Positions 1 through 7,895 are shown, numbered from the stretch's first letter. The stretch is DNA of 64,000 bases from Lysobacter terrestris (GCF_014489475.1 NZ_CP060820.1:2558001-2622000), one strand, 5' to 3'. Program-made: numbers and translations. Notes: generated by a model from the sequence alone, not told the origin.

Positions 1-216
1 TCCCTTACGACTAGCAGCATCCCGGGCCACTCCTGTTGTAAAGAAGTCGTAGTGCTTTCCACCCTCATCGATGATTATCCCAGCGGAACCGTTGTCCTTG
101 GTTGGATCGTAGAGCACGCGCAAGGTGGCCGAGCGGTACCAGAAATAGGCGGCCACAAAGGCGCCCACGGCAGACAACAGATTGAGTGTGGATAGAGCCA
201 CTGTCACCGCGGGCAT
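1..216 (-). CDS. Partial cassette gene C52, membrane-anchored protein, 3' end outside the window
   Basis: The minus strand is open from an ATG at 216 to the left edge (72 codons). I chose this start because GGAGG lies five bases upstream; an ATG at 228 is in frame but has no such site. The N-terminus is one hydrophobic helix (residues about 2-25), then a soluble stretch containing VLYDPTKDNGSAGIIIDEGG. Product unknown. The gene ends outside the window. Confidence 0.7.
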   Translation of the reverse strand, partial: MPAVTVALSTLNLLSAVGAFVAAYFWYRSATLRVLYDPTKDNGSAGIIIDEGGKHYDFFTTGVARDAASRKG

Positions 217-231
217 GTACCCCTCCATGTT

Positions 232-291
232 GCCTAACGCCTGAATTAAGCCGAGCCGCGAAGCGGCTTCGGCTTGAATGAATTGTTAGGC
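232..291 (-). repeat. attC of cassette C51
   Basis: 60 bp, plus-strand boxes GCCTAAC and GTTAGGC. Canonical stem: arms AAGCCGAGCCGC and GCGGCTTCGGCTT around a GAA loop, with one unpaired base. Confidence 0.95.
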
Positions 292-579
292 GGCATATCG
301 GCGATACACGAGTATCGTTGCCGACGCCAGGACGAGCACTCCGACGAGTCCCCAGGCCGGGTGCACGGGCGTAGTAGGCCACAGACCCAAGGTTGCAGCC
401 ACAAGCCCGATGGCGAGGAATAACCAGCCATAGGCTCGATGAGCGCGATACCAAACTGCCGGGTCCGCAAGAGTGCGAGTTGTGCGAAGGCCGAACCAGC
501 GATTGGGAGGAATGGCCTTAAGGATTAGCAAGACACCGAGTGCGCAGAAGAAGAGGGCTGCGGTGAGCTGGGCCTTCAT
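286..579 (-). CDS. SdpI-like small membrane protein (cassette C51)
   Basis: 97 residues, about three hydrophobic segments. The stretch PPNRWFGLRTTRTLADPAVWYRAHR after the first helix resembles the conserved region of the SdpI family, whose Bacillus founder gives immunity to the SdpC toxin; whether this protein does so is not known. The stop and terminal Ala codon lie in the attC R'' box. A GGGAG lies about a dozen bases before the ATG. Confidence 0.8.
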   Translation of the reverse strand: MKAQLTAALFFCALGVLLILKAIPPNRWFGLRTTRTLADPAVWYRAHRAYGWLFLAIGLVAATLGLWPTTPVHPAWGLVGVLVLASATILVYRRYAA

Positions 580-601
580 GTCGCCGTGATCTCCCTATGC
601 C

Positions 602-661
602 GCCTAACGCCTGAATTAAGCCGAGCCGCGAAGCGGCTTCGGCTTGAATGAATTGTTAGGC
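602..661 (-). repeat. attC of cassette C50
   Basis: 60 bp, boxes GCCTAAC and GTTAGGC, canonical stem. Confidence 0.95.
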
Positions 662-863
662 CGCAGCCAACCCGAGAACTGACCGACTGTGGCCTTACCG
701 AAAGACTATCAGCGGAACGGCCCGTAAGCCGATGACAGAACAGCTTCCCCGACGCGGCGCTTTACCCGGAGCGCTTGATGCGCGATGCCGGACGAAGCGA
801 TGCAGACACAACCCCGAAAACCCTGCCGAAGCCAAAGCCCGAGATGGAACAGGTTTTGGTGCG
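662..863 (-). other. ORF-less cassette C50, copy 1 of a triplicated cassette
   Basis: About 200 bp with no credible ORF on either strand. Nearly identical (roughly 96 percent by eye) to C19 (14323-14524) and C12 (17023-17224), including the boundaries with the flanking attC sites. It carries the TTTACCCGGA block shared with other ORF-less cassettes. Role unknown: a structured RNA, a promoter or a decayed gene are all possible. Confidence 0.8.
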
Positions 864-923
864 GCCTAACGCCTGAATTAAGCCGAGCCGCGAAGCGGCT
901 TCGGCTTGAATGAGGAGTTATAC
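864..923 (-). repeat. attC of cassette C49, variant right end
   Basis: 60 bp, boxes GCCTAAC and GTTATAC. Canonical stem, but GAGGA replaces the usual GAATT next to the right box. Confidence 0.92.
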
Positions 924-1209
924 GGGAGCGGCTGCAGCAACCGGTTGCCAGACCTTATGCCGGAGCCTCCCCGAACCCTCCGATGGCAAAAGGCTATCAC
1001 CTGTCGGGGCCCATGGGCTTTGGCGAGAACCCTTGGCGCGAGGTGTAACCGGAGCCATCGCTAGCCGGAGCACGTGGGGCCTCAGCGCCGAGGGCGAAGC
1101 GAGAGTCTGGCCGGTTGCGGGAAGAGTAGGGAGGGCTGGCCGGAGCCGATGCTCCACGGTGCCGAAGTGTTGCCGAAGGAACAGCAACGAGAGTGCTCAA
1201 CCCGATGCC
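924..1209 (-). other. ORF-less cassette C49
   Basis: 286 bp. Open frames on both strands (for example 910-1215 plus and 918-1187 minus) start inside or next to attC and look like compositional shadows rich in Arg, Ser and Pro. The short phrase CCGGAGCC recurs four times, as in other ORF-less cassettes of this array. Both ends carry matching GTTATAC/GTATAAC boxes, so it is a complete mobile unit. Confidence 0.75.
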
Positions 1210-1269
1210 GTATAACGCCTGAATTAAGCCGAGCCGCGAAGCGGCTTCGGCTTGAATGAATTGTTAGGC
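1210..1269 (-). repeat. attC of cassette C48
   Basis: 60 bp, boxes GTATAAC and GTTAGGC, canonical stem. Confidence 0.95.
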
Positions 1270-1611
1270 CCCGCCCGCGTGAAGCTTGGCGTACAAGGCC
1301 TGCCTATCACTATCACCTTGCAGAGCATAGAACCGATCAAGCAAGCCAAACGAATAGAGCCTCTCATTCATTGTCATGCCACGAATGGTCTCTATCGATT
1401 CTTTCCGGAAGGCTGACCAGAGCGAATAAACCCGGTCATGATCTTGGTCGGAGCCAATCCAGACATTGCCGATGTAGCGCTCCATAGCTATGGAAAGCTC
1501 GTCAGCCGTAGCCGAACTGTCTTTCCAGGCAGCGAGCTGACTCGCGACGCCATGCACCGCCGGGTCGGCGGATATGGCTCGAATCTGCTGCTCCAACTCG
1601 TCAAGGTTCAT
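1264..1611 (-). CDS. Cassette C48 protein of unknown function
   Basis: 115 residues, soluble, acidic and probably helical (MNLDELEQQIRAISADP...). The C-terminal half (MNERLYSFGLLDRFYALQGDSDRQALYAKLHAGGA) looks like a compact helical pair. No catalytic motif recognised. The ATG is only 7 bases from the neighbouring attC box, leaving no room for a promoter. Stop and last Ala are provided by attC. Confidence 0.75.
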   Translation of the reverse strand: MNLDELEQQIRAISADPAVHGVASQLAAWKDSSATADELSIAMERYIGNVWIGSDQDHDRVYSLWSAFRKESIETIRGMTMNERLYSFGLLDRFYALQGDSDRQALYAKLHAGGA

Positions 1612-1617
1612 TGAGGG

Positions 1618-1677
1618 GCCTAACGCCTGAATTAAGCCGAGCCGCGAAGCGGCTTCGGCTTGAATGAATTGTTAGAG
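1618..1677 (-). repeat. attC of cassette C47
   Basis: 60 bp, boxes GCCTAAC and GTTAGAG, canonical stem. Confidence 0.95.
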
Positions 1678-1995
1678 CGCGTGCCCATTTGCCCGCCAGA
1701 TGTGCTTGTACCAGTAGCTAACAACGCCAAGCGGGCTCGGAAGGAAGAAGAACTGAAGCATCCAGTCACGATGCTGCTCTTTTGGGGCGGATGATCGGTT
1801 TTTTAGGTGCCAAGTAAAGAAGGCGGCAATACCGAACTGAAAGGCCGCAAGCGCAAAAACTAGCTGACCAAAATGGCCATCTAGCCAGGAACGTTCACCC
1901 GCCTGCTGTGAGAGGAGCAGGAAGGCAAAGACGTGCGCAGCCAGGACCGGAAGGAAGCTGGCTATGAGAAGAAGAACTTTGGTTGCCTGTGACAT
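1672..1995 (-). CDS. Cassette C47 membrane protein
   Basis: 107 residues with two clear hydrophobic helices (about 7-29 and 44-63) and a basic, aromatic C-terminal tail. Function unknown. The variant R'' box CTCTAAC makes the last residue Leu followed by TAA. Confidence 0.75.
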   Translation of the reverse strand: MSQATKVLLLIASFLPVLAAHVFAFLLLSQQAGERSWLDGHFGQLVFALAAFQFGIAAFFTWHLKNRSSAPKEQHRDWMLQFFFLPSPLGVVSYWYKHIWRANGHAL

Positions 1996-2004
1996 TTCCG
2001 AGCG

Positions 2005-2064
2005 CTCTAACGCCTGAATTAAGCCGAGCCGCGAAGCGGCTTCGGCTTGAATGAATTGTTAGGC
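2005..2064 (-). repeat. attC of cassette C46
   Basis: 60 bp, boxes CTCTAAC and GTTAGGC, canonical stem. Confidence 0.95.
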
Positions 2065-2073
2065 CCCACCCGG

Positions 2074-2415
2074 CTATTGAATAGTACGAGGTGGTGCCAC
2101 AGCCTCGGGGAGTTCGTTGGCCCGCACCCAGGAAGAGCCTTGCCAGATAAATCTGTATGCATAGACGAAGCTGTCCGGATTACGGCGCTCACTAACAACG
2201 AGCTCGCCGCCTTTCGAGTACCAGCAAATGTAGCGGTGCTGATCTTCTTGTGGAAGTTGGCGGATAAGCTCTCCGGCCAGTTCATCTGGCAGGCGAACTA
2301 GTCCCAGGGGAGAGCGGCTGCCATTGACCGGATAGATGTTGCACAGGCCGGCTGACTCTGGGGTGCTTGCGCAGCCTGCGAGGAGCACTGCTGCAGATAG
2401 GAGAGAAACTCTCAT
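2074..2415 (-). CDS. Cassette C46 lipoprotein
   Basis: 113 residues. Signal peptide with lipobox LLAGC near residue 15 predicts lipidation. The mature part is small and soluble, with two further Cys (SAGLCNIYP and RYICWYSKG) that could form a disulfide. Function unknown. One of the cassette genes whose stop is its own rather than from attC. Confidence 0.75.
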   Translation of the reverse strand: MRVSLLSAAVLLAGCASTPESAGLCNIYPVNGSRSPLGLVRLPDELAGELIRQLPQEDQHRYICWYSKGGELVVSERRNPDSFVYAYRFIWQGSSWVRANELPEAVAPPRTIQ

Positions 2416-2420
2416 GTGGG

Positions 2421-2480
2421 GCCTAACGCCTGAATTAAGCCGAGCCGCGAAGCGGCTTCGGCTTGAATGAATTGTTAGCG
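2421..2480 (-). repeat. attC of cassette C45
   Basis: 60 bp, boxes GCCTAAC and GTTAGCG, canonical stem. Confidence 0.95.
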
Positions 2481-2849
2481 CCCATTGCTTGAGCCTCGCA
2501 GCCTATCTAAGTTTGCAACCATCAGTTCGCGATATGATCCCGAGATCTGGACATATGCAACATTGAAAGAGACGTTCCATCCACTCCACTTCTTGAATCT
2601 TGAAACGTGGATTTTCGTCCCAGAATCGATTCTGTCTAAGACCTTGTCGCCATGGGTAATGTCGGTGAGCAGCTTAAGACAGATTGCCTTTTTGTTTTTG
2701 TCGAAAGGGTCTGCGCATTCATACGTCACCACCTCTTGTTGAGTGGTGAACTCTTCACCGACTCTGCTTCCACCCACTCTATTGGGCTCCGTCGTCACGC
2801 AGCCTGCAGCGACAAGGCTCATTGCAAGTGGTGCGATAAATTTCGACAT
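2475..2849 (-). CDS. Cassette C45 lipoprotein
   Basis: 124 residues with a signal peptide and lipobox VAAGC near residue 17. The mature part contains SGTKIHVSRFKKWSGWNVSFNVAYVQISG, beta-rich in character and perhaps a small SH3-like barrel, but I do not recognise a family. The ATG is four bases from the attC box with no Shine-Dalgarno. The R'' box CGCTAAC gives a terminal Arg plus stop. Confidence 0.75.
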   Translation of the reverse strand: MSKFIAPLAMSLVAAGCVTTEPNRVGGSRVGEEFTTQQEVVTYECADPFDKNKKAICLKLLTDITHGDKVLDRIDSGTKIHVSRFKKWSGWNVSFNVAYVQISGSYRELMVANLDRLRGSSNGR

Positions 2850-2852
2850 GGG

Positions 2853-2912
2853 TGCTAACGCCTGAATTAAGCCGAGCCGCGAAGCGGCTTCGGCTTGAAT
2901 GAATTGTTAGGC
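2853..2912 (-). repeat. attC of cassette C44
   Basis: 60 bp, boxes TGCTAAC and GTTAGGC, canonical stem. Confidence 0.95.
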
Positions 2913-3209
2913 GCCACGGTAATGAGCGCAGCGACGCAGTGCAACGGGCGACAGAGACCGAAGAGCTGGTAATCACTCACCGTAAGCCGGCGGCAGGTGA
3001 GGGGCCGCGTGTATCCGGAGCCGATGGCGCAAACGCGACAACTCTGGGCCCACTGCCCGAGAGCCGACGGTAGCGACGGACCGGCGATCTCAGGCTAAGC
3101 CATTGCCACCGACAGCCTGCGGCGCGAACGAGAGAAGGGCGAGTGCGAGCTGTTGTGCCTTACCCGCGAGACCGCAGCCGCGGTGTGACCACTATCGCTT
3201 TTGGCCCAC
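2913..3209 (-). other. ORF-less cassette C44
   Basis: 297 bp without a credible ORF. The end nearest the next attC has the block CACTATCGCTTTT followed by CCACGC, shared with ORF-less cassette C4 (20228-20248). TTACCCGCGAG and CCGGAGCCGATGG resemble blocks in other ORF-less cassettes. Confidence 0.75.
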
Positions 3210-3268
3210 GCCTAACGCTTGAGCTTGCCGAGCCGCGAAGCGGCTTCGGCATGAGCGAATTGTTATGC
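3210..3268 (-). repeat. attC of cassette C43, divergent
   Basis: 59 bp, boxes GCCTAAC and GTTATGC. The outer arm differs from the canonical type (GCTTGAGCTTGCCG and CGGCATGAGCGAA), but the inner AGCCGC/GCGGCT stem with GAA loop is kept. Confidence 0.88.
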
Positions 3269-3550
3269 GGTGACTGCCCGAGATACCGACGACCTACACC
3301 GGCATGGCCACGGGAAACCGCTCCAGAGCCGAAACACTACCAGCCGCAGCAGGGCAGCGCATTACCCGGAAACCTTGGAGCGTATAGCCACCGAAGCCGC
3401 CTTGGTCGGAGCACGCTGCGGTAAGAGCGCGAGCGGCGAAGCGATGAACAAGCCGAAGCAGGTGAGGTAGGGAACGCTGACCGGAGCCGACCGTGAAAGA
3501 TCGCGGCACTTTGGCCGAAGGAGCAACTACGGCAATGCTATTGCAGCACC
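3269..3550 (-). other. ORF-less cassette C43, block family
   Basis: 282 bp, no ORF. In plus-strand order it carries GGTGACTGCCCGAG, ATTACCCGGA, CACCGAAGCC, ACCGGAGCCGACCGTGA, GATCGCGGC, CCGAAGGAGCAA and TTGCAGCACCG. The same series occurs in C40 and C25, with a conserved CGGTG/CACCG pairing near the left end. Function unknown. Confidence 0.78.
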
Positions 3551-3610
3551 GTATAACGCCTGAATTAAGCCGAGCCGCGAAGCGGCTTCGGCTTGAATGA
3601 ATTGTTAGCT
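3551..3610 (-). repeat. attC of cassette C42
   Basis: 60 bp, boxes GTATAAC and GTTAGCT, canonical stem. Confidence 0.95.
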
Positions 3611-4447
3611 TTCTTTGCGACGTCGTGTGAGCCACGCGATTAGGCCTGCAATGAGGCCAATGAAGGCTCCGCCGATAGACTTAGAAATGACTCGATCCCA
3701 GTCAATGCCGGAGTGTTGCGTGAAACGACTCGTGGCTGTTGATGCGGAGGATGTGCCAGGATTTGAAGTGAGTATTGTCTCTGCCCATTCTTTGGAACGC
3801 GCCCGGGTCCAGTCCAAATCCTCTTTGCCTCCGTACACGTAGAGGAAAAGTAGTCGGTCCTTTACGTGTATGAGAGTGGTGGTGGCCGCGATGACCTCCG
3901 AAAAGGTTTGGCCAGATTGGGAGCGAATGTCGCTTTTCATCAGCATAGATGCCGAAAAAATGCGATCACTCTCGAAATGATATGGCAAAGGAACTACTCC
4001 GCCGGCACTAATTACAACATCTGTGTCCAGTTGCCGGGATACGCCTTTGCTCGCATCTGCAAAAAACTGAGAAAATTGACCCTTTAGTTGCTCAATCCGT
4101 TGCTCCCCCTCCGCTTTATACATTTGCTTTAGCTGTGCGAACTCCTCACTAGTGAGTGGGTGATCTGAAATTTTCTTTGCGACCTGAACCGTGAATCGCC
4201 TAGTAAGGTCAGGAATCTCTCCCTCGAGCGCTGTTGGTGCGTCGCTTTGAGAGATGAACGAAGCGAGCTGCTGGTTAGTTGGCGGGACGAAGTTTTTTTG
4301 CAGTTCCACAACCCCAGTCATTTCTGGGGTGACCCGAGCGAATCCGGGCGGAGTTGGAATCTCTATTGATACTCCGCCAACCTCGACCGGATTCGCGAAA
4401 CTTGCGAACGAAATGGTGAGTAGTGAAAGCAGTGCTGCGAGCCTCAT
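3605..4447 (-). CDS. Cassette C42 exported protein with C-terminal membrane anchor
   Basis: 280 residues, the longest cassette product here. N-terminal signal peptide ending near residue 18 (SFASFANP), a long soluble domain, then one hydrophobic segment near the C-terminus (SIGGAFIGLIAGLIAWL) followed by a basic tail RRRKES. This suggests an inner-membrane anchored periplasmic protein. Shine-Dalgarno GGGAGGGG precedes the ATG. Base composition is less GC-rich than neighbouring cassettes. Last Ser and stop come from attC (AGCTAAC). Family not recognised. Confidence 0.8.
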   Translation of the reverse strand: MRLAALLSLLTISFASFANPVEVGGVSIEIPTPPGFARVTPEMTGVVELQKNFVPPTNQQLASFISQSDAPTALEGEIPDLTRRFTVQVAKKISDHPLTSEEFAQLKQMYKAEGEQRIEQLKGQFSQFFADASKGVSRQLDTDVVISAGGVVPLPYHFESDRIFSASMLMKSDIRSQSGQTFSEVIAATTTLIHVKDRLLFLYVYGGKEDLDWTRARSKEWAETILTSNPGTSSASTATSRFTQHSGIDWDRVISKSIGGAFIGLIAGLIAWLTRRRKES

Positions 4448-4463
4448 TGTCCCCTCCCAAGAA

Positions 4464-4523
4464 AGCTAACGCCTGAATTAAGCCGAGCCGCGAAGCGGCT
4501 TCGGCTTGAATGAATTGTTAGGG
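4464..4523 (-). repeat. attC of cassette C41
   Basis: 60 bp, boxes AGCTAAC and GTTAGGG, canonical stem. Confidence 0.95.
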
Positions 4524-4524
4524 C

Positions 4525-4815
4525 TCATGCTAGTAGCTTGATGATGCCAGCTGAAAACAGCAGCACTGCAGCGATGACAAGCACTGCTACCCATCTTGGG
4601 CCAATGTGCTTTGGATCAAAGGCTTCTGGTGAACTATCGAACAAATTGTGTCGAAAAGCGTAAGCGCCAATGAGGAAAGCGCTAATGCAGAAAAGCACGG
4701 ATCGTACTGACCCATCGTGTATAGCTTCAACGAAGAAACGAACGCCGAGTGCGAGCAGCGGCAATGCCCACAGGCGATACAGCTTCTTGTTGGACTTTTT
4801 GGTGATGTCGGACAT
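4525..4815 (-). CDS. Cassette C41 membrane protein
   Basis: 96 residues, basic N-terminus (MSDITKKSNKK) then three hydrophobic segments at about 14-31, 38-54 and 74-95. Function unknown. The neighbouring box GTTAGGG lies six bases before the ATG and may double as ribosome binding sequence. Confidence 0.75.
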   Translation of the reverse strand: MSDITKKSNKKLYRLWALPLLALGVRFFVEAIHDGSVRSVLFCISAFLIGAYAFRHNLFDSSPEAFDPKHIGPRWVAVLVIAAVLLFSAGIIKLLA

Positions 4816-4818
4816 GAG

Positions 4819-4878
4819 CCCTAACGCCTGAATTAAGCCGAGCCGCGAAGCGGCTTCGGCTTGAATGAATTGTTAGGC
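4819..4878 (-). repeat. attC of cassette C40
   Basis: 60 bp, boxes CCCTAAC and GTTAGGC, canonical stem. Confidence 0.95.
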
Positions 4879-5278
4879 GGTGACTGCCCGAGGAGCCCAG
4901 GCCGACCGACTCACCGCCGCCGGCCGCCAATTTACCCGAAGCCCGGGCCGACACGCAGCGAGGACGGAAGCCACGCGCGGAGCGGGTGGCGTGGGATGGC
5001 ATCGACCGGCGCTGAGTTGCGATGGAGTGAGCCGCGCGCGTAAGCGGGCGGCGTGGGTTCCCGGAACCTCAACGCCTGTGGCCTTACCCGGAACGCTGGA
5101 TGCGTGGTGTGCCCGAAGCCACCGAAAACTGGGGCGCGGTGATGTACGAGTACGAGCGGCGAAGCGATGGCGGTCACGATATGGCCGAACTTGAGGACTG
5201 CTCACCGGAGCCGACCGTTAAGGATCGCGGTGATTTCACCGAAGCAACATGCGAGGAAATAGAACCTCCCGCAGCACC
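4879..5278 (-). other. ORF-less cassette C40, block family
   Basis: 400 bp, the longest gene-free cassette. In plus-strand order it has GGTGACTGCCCGAGG, TTTACCCGAAG, a GC-rich block AGCCGCGCGCGTAAGCGGGC shared with C22, CTTACCCGGAACGCTGGATG, GCCCGAAGCCACCG, ACCGGAGCCGACCGTTA, GATCGCGG, and a right end identical over more than 30 bases to C25. Open frames on both strands (4873-5205 minus, 4880-5194 plus) follow composition only and are not shared as proteins with the related cassettes. Confidence 0.8.
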
Positions 5279-5338
5279 GCCTAACGCCTGAATTAAGCCG
5301 AGCCGCGAAGCGGCTTCGGCTTGAATGAATTGTTAGGC
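5279..5338 (-). repeat. attC of cassette C39
   Basis: 60 bp, boxes GCCTAAC and GTTAGGC, canonical stem. Confidence 0.95.
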
Positions 5339-5339
5339 A

Positions 5340-5993
5340 TCACCCCGGAATGGCGGCGGTAAACGCCTTTGGATGGCGCCGACGAAGAGTTAGAAGTAGC
5401 TCGTGAGCTATCTGTCGCATACAGGCCAACTCAGGACGACCTTTCATTGGCTCGGTAATGTCATTGCTCTGAAAAACCCAGCCAAGCGAATTGTTCCTCG
5501 ATAGGTCCATATAGGCCTCCTCCAGCTCTGGGTCTACGTGAGCACCACCGTCAGTGTCTGCAACATTGCATATAAGCTCACGACGACAGAGAAACCTGCC
5601 CTTGCTGTCTTTTAGAACAGGTTCATTCCACCATTCAGCGAATCGAACTAGTCGAGGGGGAATGGGCGGTTCGCCGGCAGCAACGAGAGGCAGGTAAAAG
5701 CCTCCGTCAGATCCTAGCCTCATCATGACTAAGTTGCACTCGCTAATGAGATTTCTGGGGTTAAGCGCGCCGGCCGAGTCGTAAAAGTATCCGTCACGGA
5801 GCTGGAGCTGCTCTAGTAACGATCGCGAGTTTCCCTTGTGATGGAGTAGAACACGAAGGGAAAGCGCGATGTGCTTGCCGATCGCTTCTAGGCCAGCATC
5901 ATACGAAGTACAGGCATGCTCTAGGAGCTCGATTTGTTCGCGCAGCTCGCGTTCGAGCTCGCCTTTTGGTCTTGCAACTCGCGATTGCTTCAT
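5340..5993 (-). CDS. Cassette C39 soluble protein of unknown function
   Basis: 217 residues from the ATG at 5993; an open frame continues upstream through attC and is ignored because it would translate the attC. N-terminal half is helical with a heptad-like stretch (GELERELREQIELLEHACTSYDAGLEAI). The middle holds RRELICNVADTDGGAHVDPELEEAYMDLSRNNSLGW, which reads like a conserved motif with possible acidic and His ligands, but I cannot name the family. Confidence 0.75.
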   Translation of the reverse strand: MKQSRVARPKGELERELREQIELLEHACTSYDAGLEAIGKHIALSLRVLLHHKGNSRSLLEQLQLRDGYFYDSAGALNPRNLISECNLVMMRLGSDGGFYLPLVAAGEPPIPPRLVRFAEWWNEPVLKDSKGRFLCRRELICNVADTDGGAHVDPELEEAYMDLSRNNSLGWVFQSNDITEPMKGRPELACMRQIAHELLLTLRRRHPKAFTAAIPG

Positions 5994-5998
5994 GTGAT

Positions 5999-6058
5999 GC
6001 CTAACGCCTGAATTAAGCCGAGCCGCGAAGCGGCTTCGGCTTGAATGAATTGTTAGGC
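5999..6058 (-). repeat. attC of cassette C38
   Basis: 60 bp, boxes GCCTAAC and GTTAGGC, canonical stem. Confidence 0.95.
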
Positions 6059-6409
6059 CACGCCCGCGATGTGCCAATCAATGGCGGTGCCAGCGAGAAC
6101 GCCGAATAGAGCTCCTGCGAACATTATGCCGCCACAAATCCAGTGACGACGGCGGAAGCCTGGCAGCGCTGCAAGCAGCTCGCGCTTCGCCTTAACCATC
6201 TCAGGGCTGTCGTTAGGGCCAATGTAGGGCCCGGGGTCTGACATGAGAAAGCGCTTCTCGCTACGGTTCAAAGTGTCATTCCAGGCGTGTTCTTTCCATG
6301 CCACGGCCTCAACTCGCTTTTGGAGCGACCGGCCGTACCACATGTTGCGCACCACCATTGCCGCGCCGGGCAGGGCTCCGAGCAGGAATCCCGCTTCTCC
6401 ATAGCTCAC
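6053..6409 (-). CDS. Cassette C38 membrane protein
   Basis: 118 residues from a GTG at 6409, preferred over an upstream TTG at 6424 because GGGAG lies eight bases before it. Two hydrophobic helices (about 4-20 and 93-112) flank a charged central loop with DTLNRSEKRFLMSDPGPYIG. Function unknown. Terminal Ala and stop from attC. Confidence 0.7.
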   Translation of the reverse strand: MSYGEAGFLLGALPGAAMVVRNMWYGRSLQKRVEAVAWKEHAWNDTLNRSEKRFLMSDPGPYIGPNDSPEMVKAKRELLAALPGFRRRHWICGGIMFAGALFGVLAGTAIDWHIAGVA

Positions 6410-6427
6410 AACGGATTCTCCCAAGTG

Positions 6428-6487
6428 GCCTAACGCCTGAATTAAGCCGAGCCGCGAAGCGGCTTCGGCTTGAATGAATTGTTAGGC
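6428..6487 (-). repeat. attC of cassette C37
   Basis: 60 bp, boxes GCCTAAC and GTTAGGC, canonical stem. Confidence 0.95.
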
Positions 6488-6901
6488 CTACTCCCGCGTA
6501 AGCCGAGCGCAATAGTCGTATGAGTTGGTAATGACAATTGTGTCGCCCTCCTGGAACCCACCGTGCTCTGGATTGACGGCGCAGAACTCGCTGGAGTCAT
6601 CCCTGGTATCGAAGCGCCCGATGTAGGCGACCTCGGGCTCCCACTTATCTCTCACTTGGAAATAGGCCTGCTTTTTGTAGCGGAAGTTGCCCGAGCCCCA
6701 CTTGGTAAAGCTAACAAAACCTGTTGCCTGATCTCGTTCCGACTCGACCAGCCAACCTTGGGCAGGGAGTGCTGCCGAGAGCGAGGTGACCCGAACTTTG
6801 ATCCGACCGTCCGTGTGCCCGCGCCACGTCACGGCGCCATGTGGCAGCGAGGCGCATCCTCCAAGTGCCAGTGATGCGAGGATGACTAACGTCCGAATCA
6901 C
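6488..6901 (-). CDS. Cassette C37 lipoprotein
   Basis: 137 residues from a GTG at 6901 preceded by GGAG; a TTG at 6913 is the alternative. Short signal peptide with lipobox ALGGC near residue 16. The mature domain has alternating beta-like segments and two Cys (SSEFCAVNP and SYDYCARL). Function unknown. The TAG stop sits just before the attC box. Confidence 0.75.
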   Translation of the reverse strand: MIRTLVILASLALGGCASLPHGAVTWRGHTDGRIKVRVTSLSAALPAQGWLVESERDQATGFVSFTKWGSGNFRYKKQAYFQVRDKWEPEVAYIGRFDTRDDSSEFCAVNPEHGGFQEGDTIVITNSYDYCARLTRE

Positions 6902-6917
6902 CGATATCTCCAAGTAG

Positions 6918-6977
6918 GCCTAACGCCTGAATTAAGCCGGGCCGCGAAGCGGCCTCGGCTTGAATGAATTGTTAGGG
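6918..6977 (-). repeat. attC of cassette C36, compensated stem
   Basis: 60 bp, boxes GCCTAAC and GTTAGGG. Two substitutions change an A:T pair of the inner stem to G:C (GGCCGC with GCGGCC), keeping the pairing. Confidence 0.95.
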
Positions 6978-6978
6978 C

Positions 6979-7305
6979 TCACCCCGTATAGCCGAACTGG
7001 CGGACGCAAAGTGCCAGGAGCCCCTCAAGAGACGTTACCTCCGCTGGGACCGGGCCGCCAGAGGCCCGCTCTACGAATGCGCGAAGCGTCTGCTCCAGTT
7101 GAGCCGGATGGGGCCGGTCTGACAGATAGCCAGAAATGCTTACGACTGGCTCAGTTGGAACCAACCTAAGCAAGAAACCAAAGCTGTCGTATGCGACGTA
7201 CTCACCGTTACGAACATCAGTAGGCTCGACGTAGCGGGCGGCCGACTCTGCTGATGGGAAGAGGCTGATGTCTCCGTGCTCGTCAAGAACTATGGGTGGC
7301 CGCAT
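6979..7305 (-). CDS. Cassette C36 protein of unknown function
   Basis: 108 residues, soluble, starting MRPPIVLDEHGDISLFPSAESAARYVEPTDV. The first half resembles small beta-rich proteins with a VRNGEYVAYDSFG stretch; no catalytic residues recognised. No Shine-Dalgarno is visible before the ATG. Confidence 0.75.
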   Translation of the reverse strand: MRPPIVLDEHGDISLFPSAESAARYVEPTDVRNGEYVAYDSFGFLLRLVPTEPVVSISGYLSDRPHPAQLEQTLRAFVERASGGPVPAEVTSLEGLLALCVRQFGYTG

Positions 7306-7317
7306 ATCTGTAGTGAG

Positions 7318-7377
7318 CCCTAACGCCTGAATTAAGCCGAGCCGCGAAGCGGCTTCGGCTTGAATGAATTGTTAGGC
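7318..7377 (-). repeat. attC of cassette C35
   Basis: 60 bp, boxes CCCTAAC and GTTAGGC, canonical stem. Confidence 0.95.
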
Positions 7378-7815
7378 ATCTATCCGAGGCGCTAGGCCGC
7401 GAATGATGTCTAGCCGATTTGCCGGAGCGTCCGGAGACATGAAGTGTGGAATCGTGTTGGCGGTGCGTCGAGGACGCTGAAGCCAGACAACTTGCCACTC
7501 CGCAATGCGGTGCTCCCGCATGTGAATGTAATGGCCTGGCTCAGGCTCCGCTATGTACTCTTCTTGAAGAATGAGCGCGATTGGTTCTTCTGCACCCGCG
7601 GTATCACGCGAGAACTCTAGAGCCTCTTGGTAAGACTCGAACGAGTAGAAGTAATCGCTCCCATCATCTAGGTCAGGTGCGCCGTGCTCGGGATGGCACC
7701 AGACGCGATACTCCAAAACGGCATCCCAGACGTAACCTCCACCCGCTTTTGCGGAGGCCGAATAGGTGCCAACAAGCTCTGGATTGATTACATCCGGATA
7801 TTGGAAATCTGTCAT
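7372..7815 (-). CDS. Cassette C35 conserved hypothetical protein
   Basis: 147 residues, soluble, acidic. The core (GTYSASAKAGGGYVWDAVLEYRVWCHPEHGAPDLDDGSDYFYSFESYQEALEFS...) matches in character a widespread family of small proteobacterial hypotheticals that I recall being loosely labelled acetyltransferase, without a visible acetyl-CoA binding motif here. Terminal Ala and stop from attC. Confidence 0.8.
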   Translation of the reverse strand: MTDFQYPDVINPELVGTYSASAKAGGGYVWDAVLEYRVWCHPEHGAPDLDDGSDYFYSFESYQEALEFSRDTAGAEEPIALILQEEYIAEPEPGHYIHMREHRIAEWQVVWLQRPRRTANTIPHFMSPDAPANRLDIIRGLAPRIDA

Positions 7816-7819
7816 AGAT

Positions 7820-7879
7820 GCCTAACGCCTGAATTAAGCCGAGCCGCGAAGCGGCTTCGGCTTGAATGAATTGTTAGGC
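7820..7879 (-). repeat. attC of cassette C34
   Basis: 60 bp, boxes GCCTAAC and GTTAGGC, canonical stem. Confidence 0.95.
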
Positions 7880-7895
7880 GCCATGATGCAGGACC

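Noticed and set aside
918-1215. Genes on either strand of cassette C49
   Set aside because: Frames begin inside or at attC on both strands and have no domain or ribosome binding site.
5994-6077. N-terminal extension of the C39 gene through attC (likewise for C3, C8, C26, C30)
   Set aside because: The extra residues translate the attC or the preceding cassette and better starts exist inside the cassette.
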